A stretch of 64,000 nucleotides of DNA from Corynebacterium minutissimum (GCF_000988205.1 NZ_LAYQ01000012.1:211591-275590), one strand, 5' to 3'; numbered from the stretch's first letter, positions 10,044 through 21,035 are shown. Program-made: numbers and translations. Notes: generated from the letters alone by a model not told the origin.

Positions 10044-11420
10044 ATGAAACTCGCAGGAACGCCGCCGTCGGAGAAGCAAGGGTGGCTCGCCATGGCCGCG
10101 CTATCACTGGGCTTTTTCATGTCCTTGCTCGACCAATCGATGATTGCCGTCGCGCTTCCCGACGTCCGCCGTGAGTTCCACGCCGATGTCAACCAGGTGC
10201 TGTGGGTTTCCGCCATCTATTTGCTCGCCGTGGTCGTGCCGCTGTTGTTTACCGGCCGCCTCGGCGATATCTACGGCCAGAAGAAAATGTTCCAGCTGGG
10301 CGTCGGGCTCTTTGGCATCGGCGCGCTGTTGTGCGCGTTAGCGCCCTCGGTGGAGTTTCTTATTGCAGCAAGAGCCTTGCAAGGTTTCGGCGCGTCGATT
10401 CAAATGCCGCAGACTATGGCCGTCATCAACCGTATTTTCGCGCGGGAGCGGCGCGGCCGTGCGCTCGGCGTCTGGGGAGTGGTTGGGTCTTTGGCCACAC
10501 TTGCCGGACCGCTCTTGGGAGGCTTCGTCGTCGCTGCATTTGGGTGGCAGGCTGTTTTCTGGATCCATATTCCTTTTGTTGTCGCCGCGATTGTCTTATC
10601 CGGCCTGTGGGTGCCTTCCTTGCCAACGGCGATGGGGAAGATTGACTTCGTGTCGGTGGGGGCGTCGTTTATCGCGTTAACGTGCTTCGTCTTCGCAGTG
10701 CAACAGGGCCCAGAGACTGGTTGGCCGTGGTGGATTTGGGTCCTGCTCCTTGCTGGTGTGGTGGGCATCTACCTCTTCGTGCGCTTGCAATCATCGCGGG
10801 GGAAGGCGGCGCTCGTCCCGCTCGTGCTGTTTAAGGACCGCAACTACTCCGCAGGTTCAGTGGCCATCGTGTCCATGGGCTTTATGGCGGCGTCGATGAT
10901 GATTCCAATCATGATGTGGCTGCAGGTCGAGCAGGACATGTCGGCGCGCGATGCCGGAATCATCGTCACACCCATGGCGCTGGTCTCTCTGTGCGTGTCG
11001 CCCTTGGCGGGCATTCTGGCGGATAAGCTGCACCCACGACGTCTGGCGGTCGCGGGCTTCGGCATCCTGATTGCGACCTTCCTCGCACTGTGGTTCCTCA
11101 TGCAGGCCGAAGTGTCGGCCTGGTGGTTGTGCTTGCCCTGCGCGGCGCTGGGAGCGGGACAGTCCTTCATCTGGGGCTCCAACGCCGCGACGACGATGCG
11201 CGATATTGACGCAGATCTCATGGGCGCGGCATCCGGCGTCTACAACACGTCCAGGCAGGTGGGGTCGGTCATCGGTGTGGCCGCTGTGTCCGCAGTCATG
11301 CAGGTAGCGGGGGCCGCGAATTCCCTCGTGGTCATCGTTGCGATGCTGGCGGTGGGGTGTGTGGCTTCGCTCTTCTTCCGCGACACCCTGCATGCGGTAG
11401 CGGAAACTGCGAGGCTATAG
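10044..11420 (+). CDS. MFS drug/metabolite exporter (DHA2-like)
   Basis: The 458-residue protein is an integral membrane exporter of the major facilitator superfamily. It has the DHA2-type start [18 protein letters not shown] with the membrane Asp of motif D1, the loop 2-3 motif A variant [13 protein letters not shown], and motif C-like glycines in [11 protein letters not shown]. Twelve to fourteen hydrophobic segments can be counted, with a charged central loop near SSRGKAAL. The substrate is not predictable. Start ATG 10044 is used because upstream translation lacks any membrane segment and is antisense to the neighbouring gene. Confidence 0.88.
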   Translation: MKLAGTPPSEKQGWLAMAALSLGFFMSLLDQSMIAVALPDVRREFHADVNQVLWVSAIYLLAVVVPLLFTGRLGDIYGQKKMFQLGVGLFGIGALLCALAPSVEFLIAARALQGFGASIQMPQTMAVINRIFARERRGRALGVWGVVGSLATLAGPLLGGFVVAAFGWQAVFWIHIPFVVAAIVLSGLWVPSLPTAMGKIDFVSVGASFIALTCFVFAVQQGPETGWPWWIWVLLLAGVVGIYLFVRLQSSRGKAALVPLVLFKDRNYSAGSVAIVSMGFMAASMMIPIMMWLQVEQDMSARDAGIIVTPMALVSLCVSPLAGILADKLHPRRLAVAGFGILIATFLALWFLMQAEVSAWWLCLPCAALGAGQSFIWGSNAATTMRDIDADLMGAASGVYNTSRQVGSVIGVAAVSAVMQVAGAANSLVVIVAMLAVGCVASLFFRDTLHAVAETARL

Positions 11421-11442
11421 GGAAGCGAGTAGATTGGATGTC

Positions 11443-12474
11443 ATGCGTCTTGCTGTACTGACATCCGGTGGTGATTGCCCCGGTCTGAATGCTGTTATCC
11501 GCGCGGTCGTTCGCACCGCATCCAACGAGTTCGGCGATACGGTCGTCGGCTACGAGGACGGCTGGGTTGGTCTGATGGAAGACCGCCGCCGTGACCTTTA
11601 TGACGACGCAGAGATCGACCGCATCCTCCTGCGCGGCGGAACCATCCTTGGCACCGGCCGCCTCCACCCAGATAAATTCAAGGCTGGGTTGGACACCATC
11701 AAGGCCAACATGGCTGATGCTGAGGTCGATGCGCTCATCGCCATCGGCGGTGAGGGAACGCTCAAGGGTGCCAAGTGGCTCTCCGATAACGGTATCCCGG
11801 TCGTGGGCGTGCCAAAGACCATCGATAATGACGTCAACGCTACCGACTACACCTTCGGTTTCGACACCGCAGTATCCGTGGCAACTGACGCGATCGACCG
11901 CCTCCACACCACCGCTGAATCCCACGACCGCATCCTCATCGTCGAGGTTATGGGCCGTCACGTTGGCTGGATCGCGCTGCACGCTGGCATGGCCGGCGGT
12001 GCGCACTACACGGTGATCCCTGAGGTCCCGTTCGATATCGCCGATATCACCAAGGCCATGGAGCGCCGCTTCCAGATGGGTGAGAAGTACGGCATCGTCT
12101 GCGTCGCTGAGGGCGCGCTGCCGAAGGAAGGCACCATGGACTTCGAAGAAGGCGGTGTGGACCAGTTCGGCCACCAGACCTTCAACGGAATTGGCCAGGT
12201 CATCGGTGATGAGATCAAGAAGCGCACCGGCTACGACGTGCGCACCACCGTACTCGGCCACATCCAGCGCGGCGGTACGCCGACGGCCTATGACCGTGTG
12301 CTGGCCACTCGCTACGGCACCCATGCCGCCCGTGCTGCGCACAACGGCCAGTCCGGCATGTGTGTGGCTCTCCATGGCGAGAATATTGACCTCGTGCCTC
12401 TCGAGGACGCAGTGGGCAAGCTGAAGGTGGTTCCGGCCAAGCGTTATGCCAACGCACAGGCCCTGTTTGGCTAA
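11443..12474 (+). CDS. pfkA: 6-phosphofructokinase
   Basis: PfkA phosphorylates fructose 6-phosphate to the 1,6-bisphosphate in glycolysis. Visible are the phosphate-binding [25 protein letters not shown], the catalytic PKTIDNDV and MGRHVGWIA. The Gly in GGEGT is the ATP-type residue, whereas Lys in PKTIDND is the residue seen in pyrophosphate and actinobacterial enzymes, the combination found in ATP-dependent actinobacterial PFKs. With ATG 11443 the product is 343 residues, matching C. glutamicum PfkA; an in-frame TTG at 11434 is less likely. Confidence 0.95.
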   Translation: MRLAVLTSGGDCPGLNAVIRAVVRTASNEFGDTVVGYEDGWVGLMEDRRRDLYDDAEIDRILLRGGTILGTGRLHPDKFKAGLDTIKANMADAEVDALIAIGGEGTLKGAKWLSDNGIPVVGVPKTIDNDVNATDYTFGFDTAVSVATDAIDRLHTTAESHDRILIVEVMGRHVGWIALHAGMAGGAHYTVIPEVPFDIADITKAMERRFQMGEKYGIVCVAEGALPKEGTMDFEEGGVDQFGHQTFNGIGQVIGDEIKKRTGYDVRTTVLGHIQRGGTPTAYDRVLATRYGTHAARAAHNGQSGMCVALHGENIDLVPLEDAVGKLKVVPAKRYANAQALFG

Positions 12475-12513
12475 ACACCACCGTTAGCTCATCCATAGTT
12501 TCTAAAGGTAGCG

Positions 12514-14112
12514 ATGACAAGCGTATTAGCTTATCTGGCTGAGCAGCCGGTCCTCTTGGTGTTTCTGCTCATAGGTGTCGGCATGGCACTCGGCGGCATC
12601 AAGACGCGGGGCATCAGCTTGGGCGCGGCGGCCGTGCTTTTTCTCGGCATCGCCTTCTCGGCAGCCGCATCAGCTGCCGGGGTAGAGGCCTCCGTTCCTC
12701 CCATCTTGGGCATGTTCGGCCTGGTGCTTTTTGCCTTCGGCATTGGCAATAACTCCGGTGTGTCCTTCTTCAAGTCGCTGAAGACGGCCACGGGGCCGGT
12801 GCTCTCCATGATCGGGGTTTTCGTCGTTGCCGCCCTTGCTGCCTGGGGTCTGGGCACGTATGTTTTTGGGCTGTCGAATGCCACCATCGCTGGTACTTTC
12901 GCCGGTGCGGTGACGAATACCCCGGCGTTGGCGGCGGCGTCGGAAGCCACGGGCGATCCGGGCTCGGCTACGGTGGGCTACGCGGTGGCTTACCTGTTCG
13001 GTGTCATCGGCATGCTCGGTGCGACGGTGCTCGTGCTTCGCGACGCCGGCAATGACGACGACACCCTGTCACCCGTCACGCGCCAGCACATGCAGATTCA
13101 ACGCGAGATCTCAGTCGCGGAGATCGCTGATATTGGCAATGGGGAAGTGCAGGTAACACGCCTGCGCCGCGTGGGCAGCAACCTTATCGTTTTGCCGAAA
13201 TTCTTCGACGTGCTGCACCCCGGTGACGTGGTCACGCTCGTTGGTGCCCCGGAGGACCTGGACAACATCATCGAGCGAGCCGGGCGCGAGTCCCCGCAGA
13301 TCCTCAATGATGACCGCCACGAGTTGGACTTTCGCCGCATCACTATTTCCGAGCACAGCTTGGCGGGCCTGACCATCGCGGAGCTCAATAACCAGCTGGC
13401 GGATCGCTGGGGCGCGCGTATCTCGCGAGTACGTCGCGCCGATAATGATCAGGTCGCTATCCCAGAACACATCGTGGAGCTCGGCGACCGCGTGCGCGTC
13501 GTCGGTTCCAAGAAGTCCCTGCGGGAGATTTCCACTTTTCTTGGTGATTCCTCGCAAGGCCTGACAGATATCAACCCGGTGTCTTTGGGCCTCGGCATGG
13601 CCCTCGGCGTTTTCGTGGGCCACCTCGAAATCCCGCTTCCAGGCGGCTCTTCCTTTAGCCTCGGCGCTGCCGCTGGCGTCCTCATCGTGGCGTTGATCAT
13701 GGCGCGTATCGGGCGCATCGGCAATACCGTCACCGCACTGCCGCACTCGGCCAACACAATCCTCTCCGAACTCGGACTGCTGCTCTTCTTGGCCCAGGCC
13801 GGAACGAATGCGGGCGGGGAAATCGCCGGTGCCTTTACGGGTGGAGCCTGGTGGAAGATTCTCCTGCTCGGCATGATCATCACGACGCTGGTGGCGACCG
13901 GATTCGCACTCGTCATGCGCCGCTTCCTGCGCGTCGGTGCCACGAAGACCGCGGGTGCTATGGCGGGCGCGCAAACCCAGCCGGCCGTGCTCGCTTTCGT
14001 GAACAATCGGACGAACACTGACCAGCGCGTCGCCTTGGGCTATGCCATGGTGTATCCGGCGGCGATGATAGCCAAGATTCTCATTACGCACGGCATCACC
14101 TTGTTGGGTTAG
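12514..14112 (+). CDS. AspT/YidE-family transporter with two RCK_C domains
   Basis: The 532-residue protein has the aspartate-alanine exchanger layout: five or so N-terminal membrane helices (LVFLLIGVGMALGGIKTRG, FGLVLFAFGIGN), the family motif GTFAGAVTNTPALAAA, a central hydrophilic part with two TrkA-C/RCK_C domains (about residues 200-355), and a second membrane half with GAMAGAQTQPAVLAFVNN, an internal repeat of the motif. Relatives include the C. glutamicum succinate exporter SucE, but this protein is not clearly its orthologue, so the substrate is left open. A weak AAAGG box precedes the ATG. Confidence 0.85.
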   Translation: MTSVLAYLAEQPVLLVFLLIGVGMALGGIKTRGISLGAAAVLFLGIAFSAAASAAGVEASVPPILGMFGLVLFAFGIGNNSGVSFFKSLKTATGPVLSMIGVFVVAALAAWGLGTYVFGLSNATIAGTFAGAVTNTPALAAASEATGDPGSATVGYAVAYLFGVIGMLGATVLVLRDAGNDDDTLSPVTRQHMQIQREISVAEIADIGNGEVQVTRLRRVGSNLIVLPKFFDVLHPGDVVTLVGAPEDLDNIIERAGRESPQILNDDRHELDFRRITISEHSLAGLTIAELNNQLADRWGARISRVRRADNDQVAIPEHIVELGDRVRVVGSKKSLREISTFLGDSSQGLTDINPVSLGLGMALGVFVGHLEIPLPGGSSFSLGAAAGVLIVALIMARIGRIGNTVTALPHSANTILSELGLLLFLAQAGTNAGGEIAGAFTGGAWWKILLLGMIITTLVATGFALVMRRFLRVGATKTAGAMAGAQTQPAVLAFVNNRTNTDQRVALGYAMVYPAAMIAKILITHGITLLG

Positions 14113-14155
14113 GCGGTTGCGCACGGTGTCGCGCTGACATACTAAGATGGCACGC

Positions 14156-15661
14156 ATGACTGCTGCGATGTATGACCTGATGGACTATGACGAGGTCCTT
14201 GAAAAGTTCGAACCCGTTATGGGCATGGAAGTTCACGTGGAGCTCAACACGGAGACCAAGATGTTCTCCACCTCGCCCACGAACTTCAACGCAGCCCCCA
14301 ACTCCAACGTGGACCCGGTGTCCCTCGGTTTGCCAGGCGCTTTGCCGGTGGTCAACTCCAAGGGCGTGGAAGGCGCCATCAAGATCGGCCTGGCGCTGAA
14401 CTGCAAGATTGCGGAATCTTCGCGTTTCGCCCGCAAGAACTACTTCTACCCGGACCAGCCGAAGAACTACCAGATCTCCCAGTACGATGAGCCGATTGCC
14501 TACGACGGCTACCTCGACGTCGTCCTCGACGACGGCACTGAGTGGCGCGTTGAGATTGAGCGCGCTCACATGGAGGAGGACACCGGCAAGCTGACCCACC
14601 TGGGTGGTGCCGATGGCCGCATTCACGGCGCAACGACCTCGCTGGTGGACTGCAACCGTGCCGGCATCCCGCTAATCGAGATTGTGACCAAGCCGATCAT
14701 TGGTGCTGGCGAGCGCGCCCCCGAGGTCGCCCGCGCCTATGTTTCTGCTCTGCGTGAGCTCGTCGCGGCACTGGGCGTGTCCGATGCCCGCATGGATCAA
14801 GGCTCGATGCGCGTGGATTCCAACGTTTCGCTGCGCCCGGTGGGCCAGGAGGAGTTCGGCACCCGTACCGAAACCAAGAACATCAACTCCCTGCGCTCGG
14901 TGGAGCAGGCGGTGCGCTTTGAGATGCAGCGCCAGGCGCAGGTGCTTGTCGACGGTGGCGAGATCGTCCAGGAAACCCGCCATTACCAGGAAACGGATGG
15001 TTCGACTTCCAAGGGCCGTCCGAAGGAAACCGCCGAGGACTACCGTTACTTCAACGACCCGGACCTGCCGCCGGTGATTGTCTCCCGCGAGTGGGTCGAG
15101 GAAATCCGTCAGACCCTGCCGGAGATGCCGTGGATTCGCCGCGCCCGCATCCAGGAGGAGTGGGGCCTCAAGGACGAGGAGATGCGTGACCTGGTCAACG
15201 CCGGCGCTCTCGATCTCATTATCGAAACAGTGGAAGCCGGCACCACTCCTGACGAGGCCCGCTCCTGGTGGGTGTCCTACCTGACCGGTAAGGCCAATGA
15301 GGCTGGCGTTGAACTGAGCACTCTCGGCATTACCCCGGCGCAGGTCGCTCGCGTTGTTGAGCTGGTCAAGGAAGGCAAGCTGACCACCAAGCTGGCTCGC
15401 CAGGCGGTCGACGGCGTGCTGGCCGGTGAGGGTGACGTCGACGAGGTCGTCGCCAAGCGCGGGCTCGAGGTCGTGCGCGATGATGGCGCGATCGAGAAGG
15501 CCGTCGATGATGCCCTGGCCGCTAACCCGGACATCGTGGAGAAGTACAAGGCCGGCAACAAGAAGGTCACCGGTGCCATCGTGGGTGCGGTCATGAAGGC
15601 CACCCAGGGTAAGGCTGACCCAGGACAGGTCAACAAGCTGATTGCGAAGAAGCTCTCCTAG
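14156..15661 (+). CDS. gatB: Asp-tRNA(Asn)/Glu-tRNA(Gln) amidotransferase subunit B
   Basis: GatB activates the misacylated Glu-tRNA(Gln) or Asp-tRNA(Asn) for amidation by ammonia from GatA. The 501-residue protein has the signature GMEVHVEL near residue 28, [12 protein letters not shown], the kinase-like [14 protein letters not shown] and [10 protein letters not shown] blocks, and the C-terminal YqeY-like tRNA-binding tail. No glutaminyl-tRNA synthetase is visible here, consistent with the indirect route in actinobacteria; gltX and tRNA-Gln in this window belong to the same pathway. ATG 14156 (MTAAMYDLM) is preferred over 14147 because it matches C. glutamicum GatB; neither has a clear ribosome binding site. 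Confidence 0.95.
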   Translation: MTAAMYDLMDYDEVLEKFEPVMGMEVHVELNTETKMFSTSPTNFNAAPNSNVDPVSLGLPGALPVVNSKGVEGAIKIGLALNCKIAESSRFARKNYFYPDQPKNYQISQYDEPIAYDGYLDVVLDDGTEWRVEIERAHMEEDTGKLTHLGGADGRIHGATTSLVDCNRAGIPLIEIVTKPIIGAGERAPEVARAYVSALRELVAALGVSDARMDQGSMRVDSNVSLRPVGQEEFGTRTETKNINSLRSVEQAVRFEMQRQAQVLVDGGEIVQETRHYQETDGSTSKGRPKETAEDYRYFNDPDLPPVIVSREWVEEIRQTLPEMPWIRRARIQEEWGLKDEEMRDLVNAGALDLIIETVEAGTTPDEARSWWVSYLTGKANEAGVELSTLGITPAQVARVVELVKEGKLTTKLARQAVDGVLAGEGDVDEVVAKRGLEVVRDDGAIEKAVDDALAANPDIVEKYKAGNKKVTGAIVGAVMKATQGKADPGQVNKLIAKKLS

Positions 15662-15716
15662 TCGGTAGAGATTTCCATTAGGCGAGGTCAGGCGGCTGCG
15701 GGGTACCGTGGTCGCC

Positions 15717-16772
15717 ATGACTATTTCTACTAAAGCACTGCAGAAGACCGGTCCGAACGAGCCCTTCGAAGTCGTGACCATCCAGCGCCGCGAGCCGCGC
15801 GCCGATGACGTTGTCATCGACATCAAAGCAGCAGGCATCTGCCACTCGGATATCCACACCATCCGCAACGAGTGGGGCGAGGCGCACTTTCCGCTGACCG
15901 TTGGCCACGAGATCGCCGGCGTGGTCTCCGCCGTGGGGGAGGAGGTCACTAAGTTCAAGGTGGGGGACCGCGTCGGCGTGGGCTGCCTGGTGAATTCCTG
16001 CGGTGAGTGCGAGCAGTGCGAGGCAGGGATGGAGCAGAACTGCCTCAAGGGCGGTGTGGGAACCTATAACTCCACGGATGTCGATGGCACGATTACCCAA
16101 GGTGGCTACGCTGAAAAGATCGTGGTGAATCAAGACTTCGTGCTGCGCATCCCGGATTCCCTTGATTTTGACGTGGCAGCACCCCTTCTCTGCGCTGGCA
16201 TCACTACGTACTCTCCGCTGGCACGTTGGAACGTCAAGGAAGGACAGAAGGTAGCCGTCGTGGGCTTGGGCGGCTTGGGGCACATGGGCGTGCAGATTGC
16301 TGCCGCAAAGGGCGCGGATGTCACGGTCATCTCGCGCACCTCGCGCAAGGCAGAGGAGGCCGCGAAGCTGGGGGCGAGCCGTACCCTGGCCACCACCGAA
16401 GAGGAAGACTTCTTCCGGAACCACCGCGGCGAATTTGACCTTATCCTGTCGACCATCTCCGCCGAGTATGACCTCGAAGATTACCTGCGCCTCCTCAAGC
16501 CGCGCGGCATTATGTCGGTGGTCGGCCTACCGCCGGAAGCACTGCCGCTGCGCCTCAGCCGTCTGGTCGGCGGCGGCAAGGTGCTGACCGGCAACAATAT
16601 TGGTGGCATCGCGGAAACCCAGGAGATGCTGGACTTCTGCGCCGAGCATGGCCTGGGCGCGGTGATCGAAAAGGTGGGCGTCGACGAGGTAGACGCGGCC
16701 TATGAGCGCGTCGTCGCGGGTGATGTGAAATTCCGTTTCGTCATCGATACCGCGACGTTTGCCGAGCACTAA
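15717..16772 (+). CDS. Zinc-dependent alcohol dehydrogenase (CAD/YahK-like)
   Basis: A 351-residue medium-chain dehydrogenase that should interconvert alcohols and aldehydes with NADP(H). It has the catalytic zinc ligands in AAGICHSDIHT and VGHEIAGVV, four structural-zinc cysteines in CLVNSCGECEQCEAGMEQNC, and the Rossmann glycines GLGGLGHMGVQIA. The order and the absence of an extra loop fit the cinnamyl-alcohol-dehydrogenase subgroup. ATG 15717 is used; a GTG at 15708 in the same frame is an alternative. The physiological substrate is unknown. Confidence 0.9.
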   Translation: MTISTKALQKTGPNEPFEVVTIQRREPRADDVVIDIKAAGICHSDIHTIRNEWGEAHFPLTVGHEIAGVVSAVGEEVTKFKVGDRVGVGCLVNSCGECEQCEAGMEQNCLKGGVGTYNSTDVDGTITQGGYAEKIVVNQDFVLRIPDSLDFDVAAPLLCAGITTYSPLARWNVKEGQKVAVVGLGGLGHMGVQIAAAKGADVTVISRTSRKAEEAAKLGASRTLATTEEEDFFRNHRGEFDLILSTISAEYDLEDYLRLLKPRGIMSVVGLPPEALPLRLSRLVGGGKVLTGNNIGGIAETQEMLDFCAEHGLGAVIEKVGVDEVDAAYERVVAGDVKFRFVIDTATFAEH

Positions 16773-16870
16773 GAGGTGAGCCGGCTCATGCTTGAGCGGT
16801 TGTAGGAGCAATCTCTCCACAGCCGCACACATGTTTTCCTATCAGGTTGGCGTAAGGTAGAGCTATGTAA

Positions 16871-16903
16871 CGCCATGCTAGTGCCAAAGTATGGCGCGTT
16901 TTT
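16871..16903 (+). terminator. Hairpin with T-tract before the YkvI-like gene
   Basis: A 6-bp stem CGCCAT/ATGGCG (16871-16876 with 16891-16896) is followed by CG and five T residues. It is 98 bases after the dehydrogenase stop and 54 bases before the next start, so it may end transcription of the dehydrogenase gene or act as a leader element of the transporter gene. Confidence 0.5.
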
Positions 16904-16956
16904 ATGCACTAGCCACTAAGCATAAAAAGAAGAAACTAGAAAACAGATAGGAAAAC

Positions 16957-18380
16957 GTGTCTTATAAAAACGTCGTGGGCATCGCTTTGTCCTTCATTGG
17001 CTTGCTCGTGGGTGCGGGCTTTGCCACGGGACAGGAAGTTGTCCAGTACTTTACGTCCTTTGGTATTCCTGGCATGTGGGGAATCCTGGTAGCCGGCTTG
17101 GTCATGACCCTCGCCGGCACGGTGTTCCTTCAGCTGGGAAGCTACTTCCACGCCAGCGAACACAACCAAGTGTTCCGGAACATTACCCACCCGATCATTT
17201 CGCGCATTCTGGATGTCGCGGTGATCCTCACGCTCTTTGCGGTGGGCTTTGTCATGCTGGCTGGCGCCGGATCCAACATGCAGCAGCAATTTGGCTGGCC
17301 AGCTGGGTGGGTTCCCTGCTCATGCTCGTGCTCGTTCTTATCACGGGCATGTTCGACGTCGATAAGGTTTCCCGCGTTATCGGTCTTCTTACGCCGACCA
17401 TCATTATCGCCGTACTCTTCGCCGGCACCTACACGCTGCTGCACATGCCGGACAACGTCGATGCGGCCATTGCCGCCTCCGAGGCGATTGAGTCCCCAAT
17501 CCCGCACTGGCTCATTTCCGCGCTGAACTACAACGGCCTGGCCCTCATCCTGGCGGTATCGATGTCCCTGGTGATCGGCGGCGATAACATCAGCCCGCGC
17601 GAAGCAGGCGTCGGCGGCATCGTGGGTGGCGCGGTCTACGCGGTGCTCATGGCCATCGCCGGTTTCTCGCTGGTGATGAACGCGGAGAACGTCGGCGATT
17701 CCGATATCCCGATGCTGACCTTGGTGGATAATATCCACCCGACACTCGGCGTCATCATGGCCATCATCATTTACCTGATGATCTTCAATACCGCCATCGG
17801 CATGTTCTATGCGCTCGGCAAGCGCCTGTCTTCCGGTAACGAGTCCAAGTACCGCATCATCTTTATCGCCGGCTGCCTCGCTGGCTTCGCCGTCTCCTTC
17901 GCCGGCTTCAAGGCTCTGATGCAGTACGTCTACCCGGTCCTGGGCTATATGGGCATTGTGCTCGTGGCCATCTTGGTGATTGGGTGGCTGCGCTCCCTGG
18001 GCAAGATTAAGGACGAGGGCCTGCGCCGTGAGCGCATCCGCGCCCTGCTGCACCTCAAGCTGCACCCCGACACAGAGTACGACGCAGCGCGTTATGACGA
18101 TGAAATCGGCCAGCAGATCGCTGACTCCAACATGGACGATGAAGCCCTCTTCGAGGATCTCGTCTCCGATGTGGTGGAGGAGCTGGACTCGGATGAAGAG
18201 CTCGACTTCGACAAGGAAAAGTGGGAGGAAAACCGCAACGACCACTCCTACTACACCGAGCGCGAGGCTGTGGAGCAAGATCGCACCGACGAAGAAATCA
18301 AGGCCTGGGTCGAGGAAACCGGCGCGGTGGGAGACCCCGCCGAAGACGAAGAGCTCCCTGAAGAATCAAAGAAGAACTAG
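16957..18380 (+). CDS. YkvI-like membrane transporter, frameshifted near 17310
   Basis: The first 110 residues carry the YkvI-family start with GAGFATGQEVVQYF, and the rest continues with WVGSLLMLVLVLITG and about eight more membrane helices, like amino-acid transporters of the APC type. The two halves lie in frames one base apart. Adding one base in the GCTGGGTGGG stretch at 17301-17312 restores about 474 residues. The C-terminal 110 residues form a very acidic cytoplasmic tail (DEALFEDLVSDVVEELDSDEE), unusual for such a transporter. The start is GTG 16957 behind a TAGGA box. Confidence 0.75.
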
Positions 18381-19066
18381 AGAAGCAGGAGCTTCGCCGT
18401 CAGCGCAAGCATGACGCAGCCGATGACGATGTTGACTACGCGCCACGTCGTCGGCTTGGCCAGCACGTGGGAGAGCTTGTAGGCACCAAAGCCGAGGGAG
18501 GGGAACCATACGGCGCTGGCCAGAATCGCACCGCCGGCGAAGACCCAGCGCTGGTCGCCGTACTGGTTGGCAATGGAGCCCAGCATGACCAGCGCGTCGA
18601 CGTAGGCCAAGGGATTGAGCCACGTGAGCGCCAACGCGCCGAGGACCGGCTTGACCCAGGAATTCGAGCGCACGCGGGGGCGAATTTTAGTGAGCACGGA
18701 GGTTCCCGGTGCTCCCGAGCTGCCCGAGTTCTCTTCAACGACCTGCGCCACTGGTGCGGTTTCCTCAATGACCAGTGATTCCTGTTGCTTCTTAAACGCA
18801 TCACGGAAGCACGTGAACCCAAAGTAGATGAGGTAAGCCGCGCCCAAGTACTTGACCACGATGAGCGCGGTGGGGAAGCGTTCGACGAGGACGCCGACGC
18901 CGGCGGTGCCGCCGGTGATCAGGATGACGTCGGAAAGCAAGCATGCCAACAGGATAGGGCCGACATGATCGCGTTTAATACCCATCTTGATGATGTAAGC
19001 ATTCTGCGGTCCGATGGCGATGATGAGGGACAAACCCAGCGCAAATCCTGCGAGCAAAACTGACAT
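18377..19066 (-). CDS. lysE: L-lysine/L-arginine exporter LysE
   Basis: LysE exports lysine and arginine when they accumulate, for example during peptide use. The 229-residue membrane protein has the LysE/ArgO signature GFALGLSLIIAIGPQNAYIIKMG, LLACLLSDVILI and TWLNPLAYVDALVMLGS, six hydrophobic segments and a charged central loop. The gene is divergent from lysG with 70 bases between them, as in C. glutamicum, where LysG activates lysE with lysine or arginine as inducer. Its stop overlaps the end of the convergent YkvI-like gene by 4 bases. Confidence 0.94.
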   Translation of the reverse strand: MSVLLAGFALGLSLIIAIGPQNAYIIKMGIKRDHVGPILLACLLSDVILITGGTAGVGVLVERFPTALIVVKYLGAAYLIYFGFTCFRDAFKKQQESLVIEETAPVAQVVEENSGSSGAPGTSVLTKIRPRVRSNSWVKPVLGALALTWLNPLAYVDALVMLGSIANQYGDQRWVFAGGAILASAVWFPSLGFGAYKLSHVLAKPTTWRVVNIVIGCVMLALTAKLLLL

Positions 19067-19136
19067 GGCTTCTAGTGTGCGTATAACGGCATATGAAGTC
19101 CAGTTAAATATTCTACAGCTGGTTTAAAATAGCTTC

Positions 19137-20021
19137 ATGAACCCGCTCCATACTGAAACTCTGCTGGCCATCATCGATGAAGGCTCCTTCGAGGGCGCTG
19201 CGGCTGTGTTGGGAATCACTCCTTCGGCCGTGAGTCAGCGCATCAAGGCGCTGGAAGTATCGACTGGTCGAATCCTTCTGCGCCGCGGAACTCCCGTCAC
19301 CGTGACCGAGGCAGGGGAGATCGTCGCCCAAGCCGCGCGGCGCATGGCTCTGGTCCAAGCCGAGGCGGATGCGCGGCTCACCGAGCGCCTCTCCCGCGTG
19401 CCGTTGACTGTTGCCATCAACTCGGATTCCCTGGCCACGTGGTTCAGACCTGTAATCCAGCGCACCGCCGAGCGCGGTGAGGCTGCGCTGCGCATTCGCA
19501 TCGAGGATGAGGCCCGCACTCTCGCGATGTTGCGCCGGGGTGATGTGCTGGGCGCGGTCACGCGCGAGCAAACCCCAGTCTCCGGTTGTGAATCTACATA
19601 CCTCGGCACCATGCGCTACTTTGCCGTCGCCGCACCCAGCCTGGCGGAGGGCTTTGAAGATTGGGAGACCCTGCCCATCGTGGGCTTCGGGCCGAACGAC
19701 GCGACTTTGGACGACGCCATGCGCGAGCGTTTCATCGACTCCCATGTCCTGCGCGCGCGGGTCTCACAGATTCCTTCCTCGGAGAGTTATGTCGAAGCAG
19801 TGCGCTACGGCCTGGGCTGGGGTCTGGTGGCGAGACTGCAGGCCCAGCCCCTGCTGGAGACGGGGGAGCTGGTGCTTCTCGACGACTTCCCGCTCGACAT
19901 CGACCTCTATTGGCAACGCTGGCGATTGGAGTCGGAGGTGCTCGCGGACCTCACGGCAGATGTCTTAGACGCAGGCCGTGCGGTTTTAGCTACGCGCCGC
20001 GCCGATAAAGATGCACCATAA
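19137..20021 (+). CDS. lysG: LysR-type activator of lysE (LysG/ArgP family)
   Basis: The 294-residue regulator has an N-terminal winged helix-turn-helix (HTETLLAIIDEGSFEGAAAV, TPSAVSQRIKALE) and a C-terminal periplasmic-binding-like effector domain. The helix sequence fits the ArgP/LysG subfamily and the divergent position next to lysE supports the name. It should sense intracellular basic amino acids and switch on lysE from the 70-base intergenic region 19067-19136. Confidence 0.93.
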   Translation: MNPLHTETLLAIIDEGSFEGAAAVLGITPSAVSQRIKALEVSTGRILLRRGTPVTVTEAGEIVAQAARRMALVQAEADARLTERLSRVPLTVAINSDSLATWFRPVIQRTAERGEAALRIRIEDEARTLAMLRRGDVLGAVTREQTPVSGCESTYLGTMRYFAVAAPSLAEGFEDWETLPIVGFGPNDATLDDAMRERFIDSHVLRARVSQIPSSESYVEAVRYGLGWGLVARLQAQPLLETGELVLLDDFPLDIDLYWQRWRLESEVLADLTADVLDAGRAVLATRRADKDAP

Positions 20022-20048
20022 GGCGCTGTGCTGCCTTAAATTGGAGGC

Positions 20049-21035
20049 ATGAGCGATAAAACTCCTGATAAAGCCACCGACTTTGATGACGATATCCCGA
20101 CCTACACGGGGAAAGACTCCGTGAAGGACAGCACGCCTGAGGCAGAAGCTGCCGATAAGCCGAAGAAGAGTAGCCTCTTCCAACGCCCCGGCCGCGCCGA
20201 GCCGCAGGTGATTAAGCCGAAGAAGGCTGAAGAGCCTGCTGTTGAGGCAGAGCCTGAAGCCAAAACCGAAACCTTTGAGAGCGCCACCCGCGAGTCCTTG
20301 TCTTTCGACAGCGCTGCAGCTGAAACCGAGACCACTGCCTTCCCGCGCGCGGAGGCCATGGCCGAGCCTGATACGCAGACAACCGCTATGCCGGTATCGG
20401 CAACCGCAACCGAGTCCGCAGCAACTGAGACCTACGAGGAAGTACCAAGCACGGTTGCCGTTGCCGACCCCGCCGTGGACTCCGAGCCTGCAGCCGTGGA
20501 GGAGAAGCCGGAGCCAGCACGCCGCGGCACCATCGACTTCGGTCTGCTCTTCGTGCGCTTGGCGCTCAGCGTTTACCTGCTCGTGGCGGGTGCCTCGACC
20601 TTCTTCAAGCTCGGCGGCAACGAGGGCCTGTCGGGTCTGGAGAACGAGTTCGGCGAGTACACCATGGCAGCGGCACTTGCCATCGGCGTGCCGACCGTCC
20701 AGCTTATCGCCGGTGCCTTCCTGCTGCTGGGACTGGTGACGCCGCTGGCGGCCATGTTCGGTCTTATCGTCACTGGCTTCTCCGCTATCCACGGCCTCAA
20801 CGCCTCGGGTGCTGGGTTGGATGTCTTTGCCTGGAATGAGAGCGTCTGGCTGGGCCTGGTGCTCTTCGTTATCGCGGTGGCCCTGCAGTTCACCGGTCCG
20901 GGCTTCATCTCCCTGGACTTTAACCGCTCGTGGACTCGCCGCCCATTGGCAACGTCCTGGATTTTCGTCGTCATTGGCGTGGCCGCGCTCGTTGCCATCT
21001 GGTGGTTTGGCGCGGGCGTTAACCCGCTGAACTAG
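20049..21035 (+). CDS. DoxX-family membrane protein with long acidic N-terminal region
   Basis: The first 160 residues are disordered, rich in Glu, Ala, Thr and Pro, with a Lys-rich patch (DKPKKSSLFQRPGRAE). From about residue 165 there are four membrane helices with the DoxX layout: LLFVRLALSVYLLVAGAS, a GLSGLENEFG loop, LIAGAFLLLGLVTPLAAMFG and a wider last pair. DoxX proteins are linked to redox and oxidative stress complexes in mycobacteria; the role here is unknown. The hydrophilic part should be cytoplasmic and could bind partners. Confidence 0.75.
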   Translation: MSDKTPDKATDFDDDIPTYTGKDSVKDSTPEAEAADKPKKSSLFQRPGRAEPQVIKPKKAEEPAVEAEPEAKTETFESATRESLSFDSAAAETETTAFPRAEAMAEPDTQTTAMPVSATATESAATETYEEVPSTVAVADPAVDSEPAAVEEKPEPARRGTIDFGLLFVRLALSVYLLVAGASTFFKLGGNEGLSGLENEFGEYTMAAALAIGVPTVQLIAGAFLLLGLVTPLAAMFGLIVTGFSAIHGLNASGAGLDVFAWNESVWLGLVLFVIAVALQFTGPGFISLDFNRSWTRRPLATSWIFVVIGVAALVAIWWFGAGVNPLN

